A program made the translations under genes and the position numbers. The notes below the pieces were generated by a model. The model did no database searches. It saw only the letters and a program-made list of their open reading frames with translations, and was not told the DNA's origin. Below are positions 8,318 to 15,248 of a DNA stretch of 15,248 nt, piece by piece. This DNA comes from Terana coerulea. Taxonomy: Eukaryota > Basidiomycota > Agaricomycetes > Polyporales > Phanerochaetaceae. Positions within the stretch are counted from its first letter, which is position 1; every line of letters begins with the position of its first letter. The stretch lies in NCBI GenBank assembly GCA_024811115.1, contig JAKOGH010000694.1, positions 1 to 15,248 of the forward strand, written 5' to 3'.

Positions 8318-10043
8318 TTATAAGCACAGTATAAGACAGAAAAAGGGCCAATGAGCGAGAATAAGGGTACTTCCGGCTCGAAGGTCTTCGGAGCCCTCGA
8401 GCCAGAGCTCCTGGTCAGCCAACTCCATCATCTCCTGCTTCATTATCGCCATGTCCTTCAACACAACCCGCCATTCCTCAATTTGCGGGTCCTCTGCAGC
8501 GCGCAACCCGTGGGCGACGATGCACGCCCGCGGAAACACCGCATGCAGGTATCGGACGGTAGGCACGGGCGTCGTGATGCGTGACGTGTCCAAATCGAAC
8601 GAGCACAGGCTCGCGAAGGACGGAAGCGGTGTGGTATACAGGGTGCGCTGCTCGTCGTCCGCCAGACCAATCAGCCGGACGCCTATGTCTTCCAACTGTG
8701 GACATGCACTGGCGACGTACAGCACATCCTCGCACGTAACTGCCGAGGATCTCGAGTTCGCTTGGCCAAGAATGAGTTGGCGCATATTCGCCCATGCGGA
8801 CGCCGCATTACGAACAGCTTGGCTGCTGAAGACCATCGGCAAATGCTGGAAGTCCAGCACGTGCATGTTGGTGATTCGGAGTAGCGGAGGCAGTGCGCTA
8901 ATATCGACCGATGGCTAGTTGCTCCCTGTTTCTTTGGTGGTGACGACAAGCTTGCAGGTGGTCAGCATCGCGTGAAAGCGAGCGAGCGAGGTCTCCAGAG
9001 AGTTGATCAGCGCGGCGGAGGCGGTCCTGCGAAGCAGCTCGTATCTTCAGCTTCGTGAGCTTGGTGGAAGTAATCCTATTCATCATCAAAGCCGCGATGC
9101 TTCCCTCTTGGTATTTAATGTCGAGGCTCTGCAGTGAGGGAAACAGTTTCGACGTGTCGTCCTGGGAATGGTGGCCGTCGCCCGGCAGTAGCCCTACGAC
9201 AAGGTCTTCAAGGGCAGGAAGACGGCCCAGACAGCAAAGCTGGTCTTCGGTTATCGAAGACTGCATCAGAATCCTGACCCTCGTCAGGCTTTGCATGCTG
9301 AACACAGAGTGCCAGATACGCCCCCGCGGACGTTGGAACTCCCACCGCAGTTCTCGAAGTGATGGCGCCGACGCCATGAGCAGGTGCAGGAGGTCCTCAA
9401 CATCGGTGTCTCCGCGCGATAACCCAGCGATGCGGAGGGAGGGCTGGATGAAGAGATGGTGGACCTCCATGGGGATCTCGCTGTCGGTGATGAAGCTACG
9501 CAGGTGTGGAAAAGGTCGTTCGCCGATGCGCGTGAAATGGTCGCTCACAGCCTCGTAGCATTGATTGTGCACACTGAGGTTTGCAGGTCCGACGAGACTG
9601 AGCAGGATCTGGAGGGAGCGCACCCGGACAGCGTGGCGCTTGAAGCGGTCCCAGCTTTCTGGTGCCAGCGGTTGTTTGACTGTCTATCGTACAGCAAGGG
9701 GCAGGTTTGTCAGTGTGTTGCTACCAGGGGAAGAAGCGCATGACAGACTGATCAGGGCACCAGTAGGGAAGTACTGGTCTTTCCTCCAGTCCAGTGCGTC
9801 TCCAGGCAAGCACAGAAACAATGGCTTGAGAGTCTCCATTTCTGACCACAGCCTGTTCATGGCTGGTTCGTAAAGGCTACGACATGTCAGTCCAAGGCTT
9901 ACGAGGTATCCTCCGATGTGGGACGGCCTGTACGGCACCCGACGGCTCGTCCGGCGGCGAGGCGGAGGGTCGTAAGCGTAGCCAAGTGGCACGTATTCGA
10001 GAATGCGTTCCACGATCTCGTCGATGTGGAGGCACGGATGCAT
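8318..10043 (-). CDS. F-box / leucine-rich-repeat-like protein, disrupted
   Basis: Basidiomycete F-box protein of about 560 aa, probably a substrate receptor of an SCF ubiquitin ligase (family-based inference). Exon 1 (10043-9725) has CLHIDEIVERILEYV, then LVSLGLTCRSLYEPAMNRLW, matching the F-box plus 'LxxTCRxLxxPAxxxLW' signature. The best junction skips 9680-9724 (45 nt, with CTGAC), leading into KQPLAPESWDRFKRHAVRVRSL. The long second exon carries LRR-like strands, such as FPHLRSF, LRELRW, VRILMQSSI, FPSLQSLDIKY, NMHVLDF and CPQLEDIGV. Two lesions break it: a +1 frame change near 9024-9034, after TKLTKLKIRAAS, and an in-frame TAG at 8915-8917, directly before PSVDISALPPLLRITNM. The reading continues normally to the stop at 8318. 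It is either a pseudogene or affected by sequence errors. Confidence 0.7.
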
Positions 10044-10472
10044 GCGTGGGCCAGCAATGACAGGAAAATCTTATGGGGCGGTTTGATGCGCTTGGGCAGA
10101 GAGACCCGGGGGCAGGGACAGGAGAGCTGGCGTGAGCGGACGACAAACGCGCAGTCCCATATTACAGTCAGATCAGGGTTAACTGTCGCTATTCTATACT
10201 CCCTCGGTCCATTGCTCAGCCACGGGGTCGGTGTGGCCAGAAAGCCTGTTGCGGTGTTGCTGCGTCGTATCGTTGATGGTCGTTGTGGAATGGATGTGGT
10301 GATGTCAAGGTAATGTGCTGAAAGTCACTGCTCAGGCGTGAATAGAAAACATCACACTTGCATATAGCTGGAAGGTTGGTGTTTCCACTCTGCTTGACGT
10401 TGTCTGCGACTCAGTGCGGCCATAGATATTGTTTAAGAGAACACTTATGGTATTCGATGTCATACGAGATCC
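10044..10472. other. Intergenic spacer between reductase and F-box genes
   Basis: Some 430 bases between the reductase stop and the F-box start, both genes on the minus strand. It should contain the reductase 3' region and the F-box promoter. I see no gene, repeat or clear TATA element in it. Confidence 0.5.
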
Positions 10473-13400
10473 TCACGCCAGGAACCCCGTCCTGCGCCAG
10501 TACCCGATCCAATTCATCGCGTCTGGCGCACCAAGCTGAGGTATCCGCGTCAAAGACGGTGCCGCCCGCTGCGCCTGCGTGACACCCATCTGCAGGGAGC
10601 CCCATCGCCTCAGAGGAGCGGTCGGAAATCGGCTGCGCCTCCTTGAAGAAGCTGAAGAGCTTGAGGGCGGGGTTGCGCCGCATCATCTCGACCTCGGACT
10701 CCGCGGTCAGGCCCCGCCCGCTTTGCTCCAGCCGCGCCATCCATGCGTCGTAGGAGACCTGCTCAAGCCCGAAATCCTGCGCGAGCGGCGCGACGACGGC
10801 GTCCCAGGGAACAGGCTGTGGATGCGCGAGGTGCAGAGTCGAAGACGGGGATGTGCGCATCTCGATGAGAGCGACCGCTGCTGCGTCGACGGGGAGCCAC
10901 GAGATGGACTGCGGGAGATCCGTCAGGGACAGTAAACAGACGATGCGGAAGTACACACCTTGTCGAGCTGAGGGATACAGCCGAGGTATATGCTCGACTT
11001 GAGCAGCGAGGGTAACCACTCCTGTGCGTTCCACGCCCCAGACGGCGCCCCAGTCATCTGGCCCACCCGCACAGACACGCTGGGCACACCAGCTTCTCTC
11101 GTGGCTGTGCTGAGGATCGTCTCTGACACCCACTTCGACTCGCTGTATCCAGTGCCCACGGCAACAGATGCTTCGACAGCCTTCTCTTCGATCGGCTTTG
11201 ACACGTCGATGTTGCGAAGGATGCCGACAGAGCTCACGAAGACGATCTGGGGCGGGACGGGGTACGGCGAAGCCAGCGCGAGGTCGATGAAGTGGCGCAC
11301 GCTGCGTACGCTGGGCTCGAACGAACGCAGGGAGAGATTAAAGTTCACTGGCCAAGCTAAGGTCCGACAAGAATAAGCATGCAGCCAACAGCTGCCAGAG
11401 CAGTGGGAGCTCACCGTTGTGGATGATGTTCGTCACGGATTTACGGATCTCCTCATACAAATCATTTGGCAGGCCGAGCTTCTCCTCCTCCATCGTTGTT
11501 TCAACGAGCACCAATTTCGCCGAGCGAAGAATGGCGTCCGCGTCATATCCGCGGTCGACCAAGCCCTGCCGCTGGCGCTCGATGAGCGGGGTCTGGCTTT
11601 TGCGGTTCAACGCATACACCCGCGTGACGCCAGGCATTTGGACCAGCTGAGACAGGAGGCTGGAGCCCAGGCTCCCGGTCGTCCCACTGACAAGGACGAC
11701 TTCGTGTGTGGGTGCGCCGGTCGAGGGTACGTGCTTCGGCAGATTATGTGCGTACTTCTTGACCATCTCGTGCATGGTGGCCATCGCGCGCTCCTTGCCC
11801 GATCCACCTGAGTTTTCGGAGCCAGCAAGACCAGACACGAACAAGGCTAGGGAGGAAACTGTCGGGTTCTGGTAGACGAAGTTGGTAGGGAGCGTGCGCG
11901 TGTTGACTTCGGTGGTGTCGCGCAGAGCGCGAAGCAGCGAGTTTCGGATCCACGTCGCCTCGAGACTAGTGTATCGAAATCAGCACAACGTTAGCTAGGC
12001 ATTGCCGCAGAGCATACCTGTCGCATCCGTGCTGAAAGATGTCGTCGTCGTCGTCGCCTAGTGTATGCTGCATCACCCGTGTGATGACCGCAGATACAAA
12101 GTCTCGCGCTGCAGAGTATGTCCAGCTCGCTGGAGGAGCCACTTCCACTACCGTGGAACTGTCTGCTGCGGCGTACAGGCCCTCAATTTCCTCCGCGTAC
12201 TCGTCGATAATGGCAGGCCGACGAGGTGTGCTCTTGGCAGTGTAGGTGAAAGGCTTGCGTGGCAAGGCAACCATGATCATCTCAAAGTAGCGACTGTCAG
12301 ACGCTGCATATATGCGCTCATATTTATAGATTCTCACCTCCTTGAATAGCCTTGAGTGCTGAGGGGCATGCTCATTCATCCGCTCGACAGTCGGCCTAGT
12401 AAGTAATATAAAATATATTCAATAATGAATAGTGGAGGCGACACACCATATTTTATTACGAAACTCGATGAGCTTAGCTTCATCCGCCGGGTCGAAGCTA
12501 TGTTCGGCAATAGGGTCAACAATGACTCCGGTGTTGAACTTTCCCCGACCAAACATCACGGCGCCGCATATATGCGGGTCTTGGTTCAGCATGGCCTCCA
12601 GAGGCACTGGATTTGTCTGTAAATCATGTGAATACAGCCAAGTAAAGGATAACACTGAAGGACAAACCTTCTCGCCTGTGCTATGCATGATTTGCTCATC
12701 CGCGCGACCAAATACTTTATAATAACCAGGTTTCGTAGGATGAGGGGCAAGGCCATCGTTAGTGTCGTAGCCTGGGACACCGTCGATGATAATATTGAGC
12801 ACAGAAGGCACCTGGAACTCGCTGGGCTATGGGCGGATGATATATCAGCCAAAATTCTGGGTAGTCTTTCCATCCGGCGTACCATGAGAACCAACTGGAC
12901 TTTGCCGTCTTCGTGTGGAATGAAGTGAGCTCCCAGGGCGGCAGGCATGTTGAAGTATTCCCAGTCCTTGAGAGTCTTTGCAGGCAGTATCATATTCATA
13001 GCGCCATACTCAGACCTGCACGGCAACGTTATTGTAGGCGCAAGAGTAAATGAAGAATGGCACTTACGCTCCGTACATGGTGTAGATTGGGATGCCCTTT
13101 TCAGTAAGCAGGTCGCCGAGCCCTTTGCGAGGGGCCCACCTCCGTACAGCTGTATATTCGAATGAGAATCCGCAAGCAGACAGTGACACAACAAACACTT
13201 ACAATACCCTTGGTACCTTGCAAGGCGGCGATAGACTCCGGTGCCTTTGACCATTCCTTACATACAAGATGAGTACTTCTAGATGAAATCGAGTAGGCAA
13301 AGAGACATACTTCGATAAAGCTGGGCACACAGCACAGAATGTCGCTCTTTGTGGCCCGGACTGCGTCGAGCATCGCATCCGGCGTTGGAAGGCGGGCGGG

Positions 13401-14484
13401 CGATTGGGGCTTGAACGTTGTTAGAATATTGCCTGCGCAAGCCTAACGCACATACAAAACGTGAATGATAGAACACGGGCGATTCGTAATGAACATACCA
13501 CAAAGTGAGTCTGGATGACACCCATGCCATGAGACATTGCGAGGGTGTGGCAAGCAAAGCGTAGCCCGCACAGGTCCTGTTCTCCATAATCTGTAGAGAA
13601 AGATTTTGAGCAATCGGCTCCACAGCAGACATCGTGAACTGACATGGTTTCCGACCAGCCATCAGTTGCCGATAGTATGACCAGGTGATTGGCTTTGGGA
13701 ATGCCGTCGATCCTATAAAGCGTATCAGATGAGGTGCTATAGAGGGTTTAAAAAGCGCACCAGAGGAATGTATCATAAACGTAGGATCGTCCAAGCACGT
13801 ATTCAGCGGGGCAGAGGTTCGAAAGGGGCGTCCGCATCACGGTGGTACAAGTCCTCGAACACGGGCATCACAGCCCTTTGTGGGCGAGGCGTGCTCTCTT
13901 GGTCGAGCAATTGAAACGCCACATCCGCCAGCTCCTGTAATGTTGGCTCGGGCCCGACCAGCAGATACTCCGTCGCGGTCTTCGAGAGCAGATGCGCGAC
14001 CGCCGCCGCCGAGTTGCGCGGCGAGAGAGGAACGCGACGAATCCAGCCCGTTGGACGCCAATCAGCATGGTGGCGTATGTTATCGTATCTTCAACCCGAA
14101 TACGCATCAGCACCACAAAGCTTGCGAGAGTGCTTGCGGATGGGAAAGCTCACCTGAAGCCGCTAATATGGCACATATCGGCTTCCGGGAAGTGGAGACA
14201 GGGTGTGAAGTGGCGAAACTCCGCATGAGACGACCACCGTGGTGAACGGCCCGGTAGGCTCTAGACCACCCGATAGTCGTGACGTTGCCCTCGTCGTCAG
14301 AGTACTCGAATAGCGGATGTTCTGGCGAGTGCTGCGCTTGCCAGTCCCACAACTCGATAACGGTCAGTGATCCATCGAGGGGCGGCAGGCGGAACGTTTT
14401 TGATGCCAACCCTTGATTCTGTTGGGGCACAGGAGGAATAGGGACATACTTCAGAGAGTTGACATCGATGTTCTTGGGATCCAT
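10473..14484 (-). CDS. Adenylate-forming reductase (NRPS-like, A-T-R)
   Basis: Fungal adenylate-forming reductase of about 1,078 aa: it activates a carboxylic acid as acyl-AMP, loads it on a phosphopantetheine arm and releases it reductively as aldehyde or alcohol. Fifteen exons: 14484-14154, 14088-13761, 13712-13656, 13590-13499, 13432-13311, 13256-13203, 13149-13068, 13015-12883, 12826-12668, 12616-12447, 12395-12338, 12280-12018, 11965-11415, 11356-10959, 10908-10473. A domain: FPLSPRNS, MIHSSGSTAFPKPI (A3, ~217-227), LYGGGPL, YGASEYGAMN (A5, ~355), VFGRADEQIMHSTGEK (A7/A8, ~442), FTYTAKSTPRR. T domain: DIFQHGCDSLEATW, attachment Ser ~618. R domain: VSGTTGSLGSSLL (~712) and YSESK (~872), the Rossmann and YxxxK motifs of an extended SDR. 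The C-terminus is WIGYWRRTGFLA. Restoring frame needs single-base changes near 14029, 13808-13811, the 13433/13498 junction, 13121-13123 and 10595-10597. Substrate and class are not determined. Confidence 0.9.
12041..12055 (+). repeat. (GTC)5 trinucleotide run coding a poly-Asp stretch in the reductase
   Basis: Five GTC units on the + strand encode five consecutive Asp on the minus strand, just before the IFQHGCDS phosphopantetheine motif of the T domain. Relatives of this family usually show two or three acidic residues here, so the run is a likely length-variable site. Confidence 0.6.
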
Positions 14485-14581
14485 TAGTGCGATGTGCTGT
14501 CAGTGCGAGTTAGTGGTATGCGAGGAGGAAGGTGATCTGACGAACGGATGTACGATGTTCTCAGCATCTTGGAACCCGCCG

Positions 14582-14590
14582 CATTTATAG
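14582..14590 (-). promoter_or_regulatory. TATA-like box of the adenylate-forming reductase gene
   Basis: CTATAAATG on the minus strand about 100 bases upstream of the ATG at 14484, a usual distance for a fungal TATA element with a short leader. Other AT-rich matches lie further away (about 14684 and 14715). Confidence 0.5.
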
Positions 14591-15248
14591 TCTGCCGAAG
14601 GCCAGCACCGTCGGCTGGAAAACCGATGAGAACTAGCAGCATGGCCGTTGGCGCGCAAACTCCTAGGCTCTAGGACAGCCTCTTAAATAGTCGGAAGGGA
14701 TGCTCTCGTTCCTTTGTATATAGAGGCTGTCACCAAGGTGGGGGTCTTCTGAGGAGTGTCCCGGACTTCGAACCGGCTTCTCGGCAAGATATAGCTTGGG
14801 CCTCAAGCGCGCTGCGCTGACGACGTCATCATCGTCGTCGCAGGGCCAGGCTAAGGTCGGTAAGTATTCCCCCTGTACGACCTGTACAGCGACAGTACTT
14901 ACAGGGATGACCCACTCAACCTCAGGTACCCCTCAGCCTCACGCCAGTAAGCGCCCTACGCCCAACAGCCGCAGGTGGGGTGATGAGTCTGATGACGCCG
15001 GAGCAGCGCCAATGTCGAGGGCGTAGGGCGCTTGCTGCTGTGAGGTTGAGGGGTACGTTTGGTTGAGTGGGTCATTCCTGTAGCCTCCAGCTTCTCGCAG
15101 TACTAAGGGCGACCGGTGATGATTATGGTAGACTTACCGGACTGTCTTCCATGTCCCCTGTGTCATCCCACCCTCTCAGCCAATTCTCTATTTACAGTAC
15201 TCATGGTATTAATATTATAATTAACCAGATAATTACATACTTCATTAC
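14591..15248. other. Upstream spacer of the reductase gene, no supported gene
   Basis: Holds the remaining reductase promoter region, a GACGACG/CGTCGTC 7-bp hairpin with CRE-like ACGTCA near 14819-14840, the 64-bp inverted repeat at 14900-15082 and an AT-rich right edge. A short + strand frame (14796-15026) has no ATG start and crosses the inverted repeat, so I do not call it. Confidence 0.5.
14900..15082. repeat. 64-bp inverted repeat with 55-nt spacer (foldback)
   Basis: Left arm 14900-14963 and right arm 15019-15082 are reverse complements with no gaps, 56 of 64 positions matching by hand alignment. The ends of the arms are perfectly paired (15 bp GGGCGTAGGGCGCTT and a 15-bp GGTTGAGTGGGTCAT block). 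AGTACT flanks both sides further out (14894 and 15099). Transcription through it would give a long hairpin. It may be a small foldback or MITE-type element upstream of the reductase. Confidence 0.85.

Noticed and set aside
5877..14484. Possible secondary-metabolite gene cluster around the reductase
   Set aside because: The neighbours are an F-box protein and an SMP-like protein, with no cytochrome P450, methyltransferase, transporter or cluster regulator in the window.
14766..14778. CTTCGAACC, another T-loop-like sequence (minus strand)
   Set aside because: It forms only a 4-bp stem with an 8-nt loop, and there is no matching acceptor stem about 70 nt away.

Overview
The window reads as nuclear DNA from a filamentous basidiomycete, most likely an Agaricomycete. 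The genes carry many short introns (about 45-67 nt, GT...AG, often with a CTGAC- or CTGAT-like branch site). The GC-rich exons are split by AT-richer spacers, and the recognisable protein families are typical of mushrooms. No prokaryotic operon, rRNA, CRISPR array or complete transposase was seen.

Layout. (i) 1-958, minus: N-terminal part of a SulP-family (Vsb1/YGR125W-like) membrane transporter, running off the left edge. Weak coding-like sequence follows at 1010-1413, minus. (ii) About 1.5-3.7 kb: gene-poor. It holds one copy of a ~135 bp dispersed repeat (second copy at 4411-4542) and one unassigned exon-like stretch. (iii) 3769-4256, plus: a three-exon small secreted cysteine-rich protein resembling the beta/gamma-crystallin-like secreted proteins of mushrooms, with a clear TATA box. 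(iv) 4.4-5.9 kb: repeat-rich spacer, including a probable MITE-like element built of TGCCGGCA/CTGCCAG motifs. (v) 5877-7276, minus: a five-exon protein with two tandem SMP/LEA-like units, preceded by an 18-bp tandem repeat in its leader. (vi) 8318-10043, minus: an F-box/LRR-type protein. (vii) 10473-14484, minus: a 15-exon fungal adenylate-forming reductase (adenylation, thiolation and reductase domains, about 1,078 aa), the main catalytic gene here. (viii) 14.6-15.2 kb: AFR promoter region and a 64-bp inverted repeat with a 55-nt spacer.

The strongest unexpected signal is that all four large genes are interrupted by isolated one-base indels. These mostly lie in short homopolymers, while splice sites and protein motifs on both sides remain intact and fit one reading of each gene. 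This looks more like uncorrected sequencing or assembly error than decay, although the F-box gene also has an in-frame TAG that a homopolymer indel does not explain. I see no tailoring genes next to the reductase, so a biosynthetic cluster is not supported. I also see no clearly undescribed multi-gene system.
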